Shown here one piece after another: positions 35,348 to 44,826 of a DNA stretch of 61,315 nt. The stretch is from assembly GCA_020050595.1 (NCBI GenBank), contig JAGVKL010000064.1:1-61315 (forward strand). Direction: 5' to 3'. The notes below the pieces were generated by a model, which saw only the letters and a program-made list of their open reading frames with translations, ran no database searches and was not told where the DNA came from. The position numbers and the translations under genes are program-made. Position 1 is the first letter of the stretch; each line of letters opens with the position of its first letter. This DNA is from Legionellales bacterium (lineage in GTDB: Bacteria; Pseudomonadota; Gammaproteobacteria; Legionellales; Legionellaceae).

Positions 35348-38321
35348 ATTCTTAGGCCTCCTCCTTTCGTTATTCCCGATTTTAGCAGCCGCCGATGATG
35401 GCTCTTTAAGCTTTACTCCACCACCCAGTGACTATTCAGTTATTTTCTTAAGCAATATTTTCGGTATCGTTGACGGCGTATTGCATGGTACTGGCAGCCA
35501 AATTATGGGTAGCATGTTTGCCGTATTCAACGCAGCAGTGCTTGCGTTAGGGGGTATTGTTATTATGTACACCCTCATCGTTTCTACGATGAATACCGCT
35601 CACGAAGGGCAAATGTTAGGCCAAAAGTGGTCCTCTATATGGGTGCCTGTGCGGGCTACATTTGGTCTTGCCTTATTGATTCCTAAAGCCTCAGGCTATT
35701 GTTTAATGCAGATTTTTGTGATGTGGATTGTCGTACAAGGGATTGGCGCTGCTGATAAAATATGGGATGCGGCATTGGATTATTTGAATCGTGGTGGGGT
35801 AGTGATTCAAGCGCAAATGGATCCTACGACCGCACTGACTTCGGCCAGTACTTCAGGCATTCCCTCCGGGGCTCAGATTATATTGGCAGGAGAGGTTTGT
35901 ATGTTGGCTCTCCAGACGCAACTTGAAAATAAATTGCAAGATTATCAGCTGCAAAAGCAAAAAGGTGGTGGTCCTTGCGCACAGCCCTCGGCTACTGTGC
36001 AAGCTTTTTGTAATAGTACGGTACCTAATTTTATTAATTCGGTTAATGTAGTGGCGATACAGAATACAGCTTTACAAAATAACCCCGATCAACCAACATT
36101 TTCAGCGCCGATGCCCAATTTTCAAGATGCGCCTTATAATATGTACAATGGCGCTTGCGGGACAATTAAGTGGAATGCATTTCTTAGTTCTGATCAGCAA
36201 AAAAGCCTACAAAAAAATATCCCAACTATTACAGCGTCTGATAAAACAACGGCAACCATGTCGCGAGCCATTGCCATTCAACAAATGTATATTGATTTAT
36301 CTACTGTCGCTCAAATCATTGTGAATAACGATCCCGAGTTAGCGGCTAATCCAAATTCAAATCAAAACCAAAATCAAGCTAATTTCTCCCCGGTTGCGGT
36401 ACAGCAATTTGGTGTGCCTCAAACGGCTGGTGGGGCGGTTTGTACCGATAATACCACGCCTAATTGCATTCTTTGGGGTTCGGCATCAACGGAGGGAGGT
36501 GCTACGTTATTAAATGGCACAGAATTTCCAGGAGCTATCCAAGATTATAATGGCATTATGTTGCCTACGCTTAATCTTATTCAGCAAGCACAAAACGCAC
36601 AAGTGGCCCAAGACACTAGGGCCTTTATTCAGAGCGCCACTACTGAAGGTTGGATTATGGCGGGGAGTTATTTTTACAATATCGTAAACCTTAATGTACA
36701 AGCTAGCCAGGGAATTAATAGTAATGGTAGTACAGGTTTAGTCGATAGTGGTACCGGTTTGGATGGAAGCACACCCGTAGATACAAGTACGCAGGGTGGA
36801 TTGTTATCATCCTTTGTACAAGATGGTGTCTGTGTAGGACAAAATACCAATGCGCCTCCAGCCAATCTTTGTCAGTGGGTGGGGGGGGCGATGGCTCCCA
36901 TTCAAAAGATTGCATCACTGATTGATGGCTCAGGCGGCGTACTACCATCGCCAATCCCTATCCCTAATTTAGCCAGTAGCCAGCCTCGTTCGGTCATTGT
37001 CGACAAGGGTTCTTCAACGGTATATGGTTATACCAATAATGCCACCATTCTACAATTGCCGGGACAACCCGGATTAAAGCCGCTTGCATTCGCGGGAAAC
37101 ATTAATATCACCGTCAATCCTTCAATGTACCAATTACCACAGCAAAATTTTAGTTGCGGTAGCGTAAACTTCGGTTTGGTGTCTGCCTGTATAGGGCAAT
37201 TATTTGGTAATTTGTTTTATAACGGTATTTTTGTGGTGATGTATAATTTCTTTTTGAAATTATTTGCTGGTGTGATTAACCAAACTATCATGGCTTTTTT
37301 GATGGTACCTTTGGCTGGGATGTCTACGATTTTTAACCAAGGATTGCAAATTATTGCAACGCCCGGCGTAAATCCAGTAGTAGCATTGGCCAATATGGGT
37401 ACTTATTATATCAATTTTGCTGCTAATCTATGGTTGGAGTTGATTGAAACATCCATTGTTGCTGTTTTGATTCCTATTTTTGGTATTTTTATCTTGGTAT
37501 TAATTTCATTAGCCATGCCCATTTTATTGGCATGGTTAGCGATTATGATGCAAATAGGGTTCGCTACGGCTTATTACGTGCCCATTCTTCCTTATATGAT
37601 TTTCACATTTGGTGCGATTGCGTGGATCATGGCAGTTATTGAGGCCATGGTTGCAGCCCCCATTGTAGCATTAGGTGTCACTCATCCTGAGGGGCATGAT
37701 GCTTTTGGTAAAGGGGAGCAGGCGATTCTTATTTTAATGAATGTCTTCTTAAGACCCGCTATGATGATTATCGGTTATATTGCGGGTATAGCATTAACCT
37801 ATGTAAGTGTGTGGATTATTAATGCTGGTTTTGATAATGCAATTGGGTTTATTCAGGGTGGTGGGGTTCAGTTTAGCACGGAGGCGCCAATATCGGCTGC
37901 AGGAGCGGGGGCTGTTAGCGGCGGCTATGTAGGCTGGGCCGGAATTTTCGCCTACTTTTTCTCAATACTGATTTACACGATGATGTATCTGACCGTGGTG
38001 CAAAAAGCATTTACCTTGATTTCAGTCCTACCAGATAAAGTATTACGTTGGATTGGTGGCCAGCAAGAAAGCTATGGCGCTGAGACAGCTCAATGGGGCC
38101 AAGAAGTCCAAGGTAAGGTGGGAGAGGCTGGAAAAGAAACTGATAAAGGTATGGGACAACTCTCTAAACAAATGGAAGGTTATGCTGGCAAGGGCATGGC
38201 TTCAGCTAAGAAAGCCCTGGGTGAAAGCGGTGGTGGTAAGGTAGATATTACGGGTGACGATAAGCCAGATTCACCACCGCCACCACCGCCACCAGGCGGT
38301 CTTGGAAGCACTCCAGAGTAG
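35340..38321 (+). CDS. dotA: Dot/Icm integral membrane protein DotA
   Basis: A 993-aa polytopic inner-membrane protein. It has a signal peptide (about 1-18, ending AAA), helices near 45-80 and 100-145, a long polar Asn/Gln-rich periplasmic region (about 170-620), and a cluster of helices (about 625-900) with IFGIFILVLISLAMPILLAW. The tail ends in a poly-proline run (PPPPPPPGG). DotA is required for intracellular multiplication and forms a ring-like part of the secretion apparatus. The start at 35340 follows GGAGGG and overlaps icmV. The stop codon falls in the first bases of an interspersed repeat. Confidence 0.95.
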   Translation: MNKFLGLLLSLFPILAAADDGSLSFTPPPSDYSVIFLSNIFGIVDGVLHGTGSQIMGSMFAVFNAAVLALGGIVIMYTLIVSTMNTAHEGQMLGQKWSSIWVPVRATFGLALLIPKASGYCLMQIFVMWIVVQGIGAADKIWDAALDYLNRGGVVIQAQMDPTTALTSASTSGIPSGAQIILAGEVCMLALQTQLENKLQDYQLQKQKGGGPCAQPSATVQAFCNSTVPNFINSVNVVAIQNTALQNNPDQPTFSAPMPNFQDAPYNMYNGACGTIKWNAFLSSDQQKSLQKNIPTITASDKTTATMSRAIAIQQMYIDLSTVAQIIVNNDPELAANPNSNQNQNQANFSPVAVQQFGVPQTAGGAVCTDNTTPNCILWGSASTEGGATLLNGTEFPGAIQDYNGIMLPTLNLIQQAQNAQVAQDTRAFIQSATTEGWIMAGSYFYNIVNLNVQASQGINSNGSTGLVDSGTGLDGSTPVDTSTQGGLLSSFVQDGVCVGQNTNAPPANLCQWVGGAMAPIQKIASLIDGSGGVLPSPIPIPNLASSQPRSVIVDKGSSTVYGYTNNATILQLPGQPGLKPLAFAGNINITVNPSMYQLPQQNFSCGSVNFGLVSACIGQLFGNLFYNGIFVVMYNFFLKLFAGVINQTIMAFLMVPLAGMSTIFNQGLQIIATPGVNPVVALANMGTYYINFAANLWLELIETSIVAVLIPIFGIFILVLISLAMPILLAWLAIMMQIGFATAYYVPILPYMIFTFGAIAWIMAVIEAMVAAPIVALGVTHPEGHDAFGKGEQAILILMNVFLRPAMMIIGYIAGIALTYVSVWIINAGFDNAIGFIQGGGVQFSTEAPISAAGAGAVSGGYVGWAGIFAYFFSILIYTMMYLTVVQKAFTLISVLPDKVLRWIGGQQESYGAETAQWGQEVQGKVGEAGKETDKGMGQLSKQMEGYAGKGMASAKKALGESGGGKVDITGDDKPDSPPPPPPPGGLGSTPE

Positions 38322-38349
38322 CCCGTAAGGAGCAAGGCGGATTACGGGG
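38318..38349. repeat. Interspersed repeat, GTAGCCCGTAAGGAG family (copy 3), supplies the dotA stop
   Basis: GTAGCCCGTAAGGAGCAAGG followed by CGGATTACGGGG. Its second to fourth bases are the TAG stop of dotA (38319-38321). Confidence 0.8.
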
Positions 38350-38438
38350 ATATTACTACTCTAAAGAGTAATGAATGCAAACGTGTTTACACATTATTAT
38401 TGTTTTTGTTGTTCTATACGGGGATCGTATCATTCGTT

Positions 38439-38630
38439 GAGAAACCCCGTAATCCGCCTTGCTCCTTACGAGCTACACATGCTCTACGGCAATTTCCTGA
38501 CAGTTAGGGTGAGGGAGCATCTAGAATTTAATCAGAGAAACCCCGTAATCCGCTTTGCTCCTTACGAGCTACACATGCTCTACGGCAATTTCTTGGCAGT
38601 TGGGGTGAGGGAGTATCTAGAATTTAATCA
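38439..38630. repeat. Two tandem 96-bp repeats containing inverted copies of the GTAGCCCGTAAGGAG family
   Basis: Copy 1 is 38439-38534, copy 2 is 38535-38630, nearly identical. Each has GAGAAACCCCGTAATCCG, then CTCCTTACGAGCTAC (inverted family core at 38445-38476 and 38541-38572) and ends ATCTAGAATTTAATCA. With 38318-38349 they fill the 302-bp dotA-dotB gap. The stop codon of dotB (38624-38626) is inside copy 2. Confidence 0.88.
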
Positions 38631-39763
38631 GCCCGCTCTTTTGTTCCTGCGATAATTAATTTATATACGCGCTCACTAATAATCCCCTGCTCAAATTTCT
38701 CTTTAGCGTCAATCGTCATTAATTGCCCCCGCTGACGCACGAGTTTACGAGTAAGGGTCGTGACTTCGTTAGGATTCCCTTCTAAAAGGATATCGCGCAC
38801 TTCTTCATCAAAAACTAAATATTCGCGTAGGGCGACGCGTTTGCCATCGACAGTAGGTACTAATTTTTGCCAAATACAAAGGCGTATCGTTTCAAGGATA
38901 TCGATGGTTCGTCCTAACCGCTCTTCACCGGCGAAGGATGTAACCAGGCGGCGCATGGTTTCCGCGACACCAGACGTGTGAAGGGTCGTATAAACAGGAT
39001 GGCCCGTAAGGGCTGCTTCTAAGGCGGCACTAATAGTTTCTGCATCCCGGCATTCTCCCACCATGATTAAGCGTGGTTTACGGCGTAATGCATTACGCAC
39101 ACCTTCGGCAAAGCTTGGTAAATGGCGTGGTATTTCCGACTGACTTACAATCGAAGAGATCGTTTCAATTTCATCATAAACAAACTCAATCGGCGCTTCA
39201 TAAGTTAAGACTTTACGATTTGAATCTTCTGTTTCAATCAAATGGCGAATAATGGATGCCAATAACGTCGATTTTCCTGAACCGGTTGCCCCCGTAATGA
39301 ATACAATACCTTCTTGCGGTGCAATAGCCTCAAGAATATTCTCGGGTAGATTCATGGTTTCGAGTTTAGGTGGCGTGGTTGGGATCGTTCGTAAGGTAAT
39401 TTGAATAGCATCATGCCCTTCAACCAGACAGGCGGTTGCATTAACGCGGTAACGGTAGCGTACACCGCGGTTGGGGCGAAACTCATAGTGGGTATCAATG
39501 TCTTTTCCAGCTAAAAGTTGTGTTGTGGCATTGGGGCCATAAATAGAATTAATTAAATCCCCAATTTCTGTGTTCGATAAGCGGCGATTAGTAATTTTAA
39601 TGAGTACACCATAAACTTCGGCATAAATGGGCTCATTGGTTTGAAGGGTGATATCCGACGCGCTAAGCTTTTCGGCATGCTCAAGCATTCTATCCATAAA
39701 AACAGGGGTAAAGCGAGTAGGCTCATCCGGCATTAAATTAACATGGGTTGTATTGTTTTCCAC
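38624..39763 (-). CDS. dotB: Dot/Icm ATPase DotB
   Basis: A 379-aa PilT/VirB11-like hexameric ATPase powering the Dot/Icm system. Walker A GATGSGKSTLL (158-168), Walker B RKPRLIMVGECRD and the His box HPVYTTLHTSGV are present; the Arg-rich PNRGVRYRYRVN segment belongs to the N-terminal PAS-like domain. It is 10 bp downstream of dotC in the dotD-dotC-dotB operon. The stop lies in a repeat. Confidence 0.97.
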   Translation of the reverse strand: MENNTTHVNLMPDEPTRFTPVFMDRMLEHAEKLSASDITLQTNEPIYAEVYGVLIKITNRRLSNTEIGDLINSIYGPNATTQLLAGKDIDTHYEFRPNRGVRYRYRVNATACLVEGHDAIQITLRTIPTTPPKLETMNLPENILEAIAPQEGIVFITGATGSGKSTLLASIIRHLIETEDSNRKVLTYEAPIEFVYDEIETISSIVSQSEIPRHLPSFAEGVRNALRRKPRLIMVGECRDAETISAALEAALTGHPVYTTLHTSGVAETMRRLVTSFAGEERLGRTIDILETIRLCIWQKLVPTVDGKRVALREYLVFDEEVRDILLEGNPNEVTTLTRKLVRQRGQLMTIDAKEKFEQGIISERVYKLIIAGTKERAD

Positions 39764-39773
39764 GAAAATTCCT

Positions 39774-40697
39774 TTAATTGACAGGGGCTATCACCGGCTG
39801 CCATGCTTTGCTAGTAATAGTAATTTTAGCAGATTGGATCATCTTTTCCATGTTTCTAAATTGTGCTAAAGCTTCCTCATCCTTGGCTACAGCCGCGCGC
39901 CACTCATTGCTATTAATATTCAAGGCAGGTAAGGCCGTAATACGTAATACTCTATCATCGATATGAATTTCATCACCATCACCCGTCACCCCTAAATCAG
40001 TGTGCGATACAAATGGAGCTGAGACCATATTCATGGCTAGAAGTTTACGGTAGAGAATCATCCCGACAAAGTCTTCTTTAATGCGAGCAATGTTCTCTTC
40101 TAAAATGATATTGGCTTGTTCAATACCATTGCTCCAGCCTTTATCGATGTAATAGCACCAGACTTGCCGTTCTTCTTTGGTTTTAGGTAAGAGCGTGACA
40201 TTGGGATAATCCGGTTTTTTATAATCCATCCATAAATATTGCCGCCAATTGGGGGGCGTTGTAATAAAACGAGCCTGTTTCGAGACTTTGTAAGTGCGAT
40301 CAGAGATTCGAATCGTTTGGGTGTCTGCAAGATTTAGGGTGTTGCGGCCTTCAAGTAAGACGGGCGGAAGGATATTATGCTCAAGTATGAGCGAATTAAA
40401 ATCATAAATGGCATCGAGACGGCGGCCTTGTTTAACCAATTCATCATCAATCGTTTTCGCTCGCCAAGCTAATCCGGATTGCGCACCTAAGCTAAGCGCT
40501 GTTTCCCTTAAAGCCATCTCCCGGATTTTACCCATGCTTGCTTTGTTGCTAAGGGTTGTACCGCGGGTATTGGCCATGGCCTGCAATCCGGCCAAAGAGC
40601 CTGTATCGCCCATTTGCATATTATTCGATGAAGAAGAACATGCCGCAAGGAACATGGTGATAATGGTAAAAATACTGCTAAGAATAAATTTTGGCAT
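39774..40697 (-). CDS. dotC: Dot/Icm outer-membrane lipoprotein DotC
   Basis: A 307-aa lipoprotein with signal peptide and lipobox MFLAACSSS (Cys about 20). The mature part contains RETALSLGAQSGLAWRAKTI and TTPPNWRQYLWMDYK, typical of DotC. With DotD and DotH it forms the outer-membrane part of the core complex. The start at 40697 (MPKFILSS) overlaps the end of dotD by 20 bases; a longer in-frame start at 40733 is rejected because it would hide the signal peptide. Confidence 0.95.
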   Translation of the reverse strand: MPKFILSSIFTIITMFLAACSSSSNNMQMGDTGSLAGLQAMANTRGTTLSNKASMGKIREMALRETALSLGAQSGLAWRAKTIDDELVKQGRRLDAIYDFNSLILEHNILPPVLLEGRNTLNLADTQTIRISDRTYKVSKQARFITTPPNWRQYLWMDYKKPDYPNVTLLPKTKEERQVWCYYIDKGWSNGIEQANIILEENIARIKEDFVGMILYRKLLAMNMVSAPFVSHTDLGVTGDGDEIHIDDRVLRITALPALNINSNEWRAAVAKDEEALAQFRNMEKMIQSAKITITSKAWQPVIAPVN

Positions 40698-41166
40698 AGC
40701 GCAATTCAATAACCTGACCGTTAGGATAAACATGAATGTCTGCTTTTTGCCCTGCTTGATAATCGATATCTCGCAAGATTTCAGCTAAGCTTTCATCATG
40801 CACGTCAAGACTAATTAGAATAGGAACTGCAGGTTCTTTACCTAAGATGCGTAAACGAAAATGAGCCGCTTTTGCTACCCTTGACGTCAATTCAGCAATA
40901 GGCCCTGACCAATCGACGGACGCTCGTGCTTGTAGGTTATAGGCGCTGGGGATCGTTAAGGTATTATCTTTTACGGGTGGTTTAATGACTTTTTCAACGC
41001 GAGCCATTTGCAGCATGGAATCACTGACGGAGTTAGCCGCTTCAGCAAGCTTGATACTGGCATCATCACTAGGGGCATTTTTAGGCGGCTTTTTATAAGT
41101 TACAGTAGCACAGCCTGTAAATAATGCAGTTATCAAAAAAAGCAAGGATAGCTTTTTATTCATCAT
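40678..41166 (-). CDS. dotD: Dot/Icm outer-membrane lipoprotein DotD
   Basis: A 162-aa lipoprotein with lipobox ALFTGCATV. The mature C-terminal half (IPSAYNLQARASVDWSGPIA and SLDVHDESLAEILRDIDYQA) forms the secretin-N0-like domain known for DotD. It anchors DotH with DotC. First gene of dotD-dotC-dotB. Confidence 0.95.
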   Translation of the reverse strand: MMNKKLSLLFLITALFTGCATVTYKKPPKNAPSDDASIKLAEAANSVSDSMLQMARVEKVIKPPVKDNTLTIPSAYNLQARASVDWSGPIAELTSRVAKAAHFRLRILGKEPAVPILISLDVHDESLAEILRDIDYQAGQKADIHVYPNGQVIELRYAKIYS

Positions 41167-41254
41167 TCCAGTTTACAATCGATTAGGCTTGCATTGATTG
41201 AAACAGGACCCTAAGAGCTTGTCAAGCAAATGCGAGTATTTTAATAATAAATAC

Positions 41255-41827
41255 CTAAATTTGATCAATATATCTTGGGGTGTGTTTTCGATATAAACCA
41301 TAGACAACGTGTCCTGCCGCCTTTAATTTTAATTGCTGCCAAAAAGCAGGGTCTAAGGTTATTTCTTGCGGGGCTTCTACATACAATAACCCATCTTTTT
41401 GCAGCACATTAGAATGGGTTAATAGCTCAATACATCGCGGTAAATAATTGTTAGCGAAAGGAGGGTCTAAAAAAATGAGATTAAATGATTCTTTCGTTTG
41501 TTTTAAAAAATCAAGGGCATCGGTTTTTTTTACAGCTAATTTAGGAGAGCCAAATGCTTCTGCGGTTTTACATAAAGAGGCATAAGCCTGTGGATGCTCT
41601 TCAAGCAATAAAACCTTAGCCGCACCACGCGAAAAGGCTTCAAAACCAAGGGCACCGCTTCCTGCAAAAGCATCTAAACAACAGGCCTCGTGAATATCTT
41701 GCATCAGCCAATTAAAAAGTGTCTCTCGCACCCGATCAGGTGTAGGCCTTAAACCTTCTATCGAGGGAAAATGTAGTTTTTTCCCCCGAAATTGACCGCC
41801 AATGATTCGAATGGTTTGTTTAAGCAT
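41255..41827 (-). CDS. rsmD: 16S rRNA (guanine(966)-N(2))-methyltransferase
   Basis: A 190-aa SAM-dependent methyltransferase with IIGGQFRGKKLHFPS, LRPTPDRVRETLFNWL, the SAM-site LDAFAGSGALGFEAFSRGA and the catalytic LIFLDPPFA. All are standard RsmD motifs. It lies near ftsYEX, its usual gammaproteobacterial neighbour, separated by two M16 peptidases. Confidence 0.96.
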   Translation of the reverse strand: MLKQTIRIIGGQFRGKKLHFPSIEGLRPTPDRVRETLFNWLMQDIHEACCLDAFAGSGALGFEAFSRGAAKVLLLEEHPQAYASLCKTAEAFGSPKLAVKKTDALDFLKQTKESFNLIFLDPPFANNYLPRCIELLTHSNVLQKDGLLYVEAPQEITLDPAFWQQLKLKAAGHVVYGLYRKHTPRYIDQI

Positions 41828-41944
41828 TTATTTACCCCGGTATGCCCCAAGTGTCAAAGTGGAGTCATAGGGAATGTAATCTATGTAATTTTGAAGTTCA
41901 AACTAAAAATTACATCGATTATAAAGCGCGGGGCGCAGGTAGTA

Positions 41945-43237
41945 TTATTTACCTACTGTCACCTGCAATAATTTATTAGGTAGGATTAACTGCTGGAAAG
42001 CTTGTCTAATATCCTCGGTCGTTACAGCATTAATATGGTTAATGTAATTTTGCAAATAATCTTGAGGTAAATGATAAAATGCTATTTTCAATAAAATATC
42101 GGCAATGCTGCGATTACTGGCTAGGGATAAAGGAAAGCTTCCGGTTAGGTATTGTTTAGCAGCGCGCAATTCTTGTTCTGATGGGCCGTTTTTAATGAAC
42201 GAGGTTAGGGTATGACGGGTTACCTCAAGCGCTGTTTTTGTCTGACTTTTCTTGGTTGATAGGCTTATCATGAAAGGCCCACGGCCAGGCATCGGAGAAA
42301 ATTGGCTATAAGCACCATAGGTTAACCCTCTTTTTTCACGAAGTTCTGTCCCTAACTCTGAAATCAAGCTGCCGCCACCTAAGATATAGTTCCCAACAAT
42401 CAGCGGGAAATAGCGCTTATCATGATGCGTAATACCTAATTGGCCCAAACGAATAACCGTTTGCGACGAAGGAAACGCCACTTCTACATTCATATCTTCG
42501 CTTAATTCACTAGCCAATGGGATAGCGGGTGCTTTCTGACCGGCAGGCAGATCTTTTGTTAGTTGCTCGGCTAATTGCGCTGCTTGGTGTTTATCAATCG
42601 CTCCCACTAATACAATGATAGCGTTGTTAGCGACATAATATTTTTTATAAAAATCACGCACTTCCTCTAAGCTGATTTTATTGACCGTTTCCCGGTTGCC
42701 TAATCCAAGGTGGGCATAAGGATGGTGTTGATAAAGCATTTGAAAAAAGGTTAGATTTGCTACTTCATCGGGTGTGTCTTGCGCTTGCACAAGAGCCATT
42801 AACTGCTGATTTTTTTCGCGCTGAAAAGCGTCTTGCGGAAAGTCAGGGTGATTGAGGATGACCGTGAACAATTCGCTGGCTTTTTTAAGCTCATCTTTAC
42901 GGGTTAGGGTTTTGAGATTGAGGACAACCATGTCTTTGCCACCAGCGGCCTCAAATTGCGCGCCCGTTTCTGCAAGCTTTTCAGCTAAGGTGGCCGTACT
43001 CATCCCGTTATTCCCCTGATTAAGCATGCTAAGTGTTAAGGCACTTAAGCCAAAAGCCTCGCCGTCATAAGCAGAGCCTGCTGCAAACGCAATGCTTATA
43101 TCCAGCATGGGTACTTCCATAGCGGGATAAAAGACAACCTTTGCCCCATTCGACGTTTGCCATTGCTCGGTGGCAAAAGGTTTAGCTCCTGCAACCTGAG
43201 CGCAGAAAAGTAACATCAATAAAAGCCATTTATTCAT
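41945..43237 (-). CDS. M16-family peptidase-like protein, non-catalytic partner
   Basis: A 430-aa protein with a signal peptide (about 1-18) and the M16 fold. The zinc motif HxxEH is absent: the matching place reads LSALTLSMLNQGNNG. The R/Y pair motif is present in GTELREKRGLTYGAYSQFSP. M16 enzymes often work as a catalytic plus a non-catalytic subunit, and the next gene upstream carries the zinc site, so the two probably form a periplasmic heterodimer. The substrate is unknown. Confidence 0.9.
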   Translation of the reverse strand: MNKWLLLMLLFCAQVAGAKPFATEQWQTSNGAKVVFYPAMEVPMLDISIAFAAGSAYDGEAFGLSALTLSMLNQGNNGMSTATLAEKLAETGAQFEAAGGKDMVVLNLKTLTRKDELKKASELFTVILNHPDFPQDAFQREKNQQLMALVQAQDTPDEVANLTFFQMLYQHHPYAHLGLGNRETVNKISLEEVRDFYKKYYVANNAIIVLVGAIDKHQAAQLAEQLTKDLPAGQKAPAIPLASELSEDMNVEVAFPSSQTVIRLGQLGITHHDKRYFPLIVGNYILGGGSLISELGTELREKRGLTYGAYSQFSPMPGRGPFMISLSTKKSQTKTALEVTRHTLTSFIKNGPSEQELRAAKQYLTGSFPLSLASNRSIADILLKIAFYHLPQDYLQNYINHINAVTTEDIRQAFQQLILPNKLLQVTVGK

Positions 43238-43407
43238 ATAATTCCTTCAGTTGCTGCTATTACAATCGCCTTTGCCATCTTAATGACCTTGACTGAGACT
43301 ATGTTTCAATAATAATAATAGCAATTAAATATTAAACATTAAATTTGTATTAAGTGAGTTTAATGTGGCTCTAAACAGGCATTTTTATAAACTCACTTGC
43401 TCAGCTC

Positions 43408-44727
43408 TTATCTGCTTTTCTCAGGAATCAACAAAGCCTCCGTGCTATTATTGTCATAAAAATAGTTCTGTGCGGTTCGCTGCAATTGTTTGGGGGTAAT
43501 GCTATTGATACGGTCGACGTATTTTTCTGCGGTTTCTGAGCCAAGGTTTAAGGTCTCCAATAAGCCAAGTTCCATGGCCTGGCCAAAGATGGAATCTTTT
43601 TCAAAGGTTTTTTGGGCGATGATTTGAGCTTTTACTCGTTGTAATTCTTTTTCGTTAATGGGTTCGGTTTTAAGGCGATTGATTTCCTCGAGCATGCCTT
43701 TTTTTAAGTCGGCTATGGTATGAGACTGGCTTGGCACGCCATAAATGATGAATTGGGTTTCATAGCGTGAGTAAAGGTTGTAATAAACATCGATGCTGCT
43801 TGCCACCTGCTGCCCTCGGATGAGATTGGTGCTGACTCGGCCGCTATCGCCTGCGTCTAAAATACCGGCTAAAATTTCCAATGCGTAAGGATCGGTGGCA
43901 TGTTCAGGTGATGCTGTTTTGACGGTAGGCACGGTATATCCCAGCATAAATAGAGGGATTTGGGCAGGTCCGTGAACTTCTACGGTTTTTTTACCTAGCC
44001 TTGGTGGCTCCATTTGTAGTTTTCGTTCGAGTTTGGGGTGTTTACCTAGCGGGCCAAAGTATTTTTTTGCTAATTGATAGACTTCAGTAGCGTTTACATC
44101 CCCGACTACCACCAAGGTGGCATTACTGGGCACGTAAAAACGCTGATACCACGCTTTGGCATCGCTTACTCGCATTTGTTGTAAATCGCTCATCCATCCG
44201 ATCACGGGGTGATTATAGGGCGATGTCAGATGCGCTGTTGCTAAAAATCGTTCAAAGGTTAAGGCTTGAGCATTGTCATCCGTGCGCAAGCGCCGTTCTT
44301 CCTGAATCACTTTTATTTCTTTATTAAACTCTTCCTCGCTAAAGAGTAAATTTTGCATGCGATCGGCTTCTAATTCGAAAGCTAACGGCAAATGGTTTGC
44401 TGCTATTTTTTCGTAGTAGGCGGTGTAGTCATTATTAGTAAAGGCATTTTCTTGCCCGCCGATAGCGGCAATCGTTTTCGTAAAGACACCCAAAGGATAT
44501 TTTTTAGTACCTTTAAACATGAGGTGCTCTAAGCTATGCGCAACGCCGGTTAGGCCACCTGGCTCATCAGCAGAGCCGACGTCATACCAAACCATGATGA
44601 CGGCGATGGGCGCGCGGTGGTCTTCTTTTACCCGTATTTTTAGGCCATTATCTAAGTTAAACTGATGAACTTGGCTATAAGTGTGGCAAGAAAATAAAGC
44701 GAGCAAAGCTAGGATTAGAATGCGCAT
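43408..44727 (-). CDS. M16-family zinc metallopeptidase, catalytic partner
   Basis: A 439-aa periplasmic protease with a signal peptide (about 1-18), the inverted zinc motif HSLEH (His64, Glu67, His68) and the downstream ELEADRM...VIQEERR zinc glutamate. The start at 44727 is chosen for its GAGGA site and clear signal peptide; the longer frame to 44853 overlaps the start of ftsY. It forms a pair with the non-catalytic gene 170 bp downstream. Confidence 0.92.
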   Translation of the reverse strand: MRILILALLALFSCHTYSQVHQFNLDNGLKIRVKEDHRAPIAVIMVWYDVGSADEPGGLTGVAHSLEHLMFKGTKKYPLGVFTKTIAAIGGQENAFTNNDYTAYYEKIAANHLPLAFELEADRMQNLLFSEEEFNKEIKVIQEERRLRTDDNAQALTFERFLATAHLTSPYNHPVIGWMSDLQQMRVSDAKAWYQRFYVPSNATLVVVGDVNATEVYQLAKKYFGPLGKHPKLERKLQMEPPRLGKKTVEVHGPAQIPLFMLGYTVPTVKTASPEHATDPYALEILAGILDAGDSGRVSTNLIRGQQVASSIDVYYNLYSRYETQFIIYGVPSQSHTIADLKKGMLEEINRLKTEPINEKELQRVKAQIIAQKTFEKDSIFGQAMELGLLETLNLGSETAEKYVDRINSITPKQLQRTAQNYFYDNNSTEALLIPEKSR

Positions 44728-44826
44728 GTATAAATCCTCTTTTCGAGAGAAGTATCCTCGAGAGAATACAAAAAAAATGATAGAATTCCACATTTCGTAT
44801 GCTTTGTATAGGGTAGAGCTGATTAA

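Noticed and set aside
38439-38630. CRISPR-like array
   Set aside because: Only two contiguous 96-bp units without spacers and no cas genes.
38371-38655. 94-aa ORF with a 32-residue internal repeat between dotA and dotB
   Set aside because: It is created by two 96-bp non-coding repeat units, runs into the dotB coding region on the other strand and has no ribosome site.
41945-43237. M16 gene without HxxEH considered as a pseudogene
   Set aside because: It is full length with an intact signal peptide and R/Y motif and is paired with a catalytic M16 gene, the known heterodimer arrangement.
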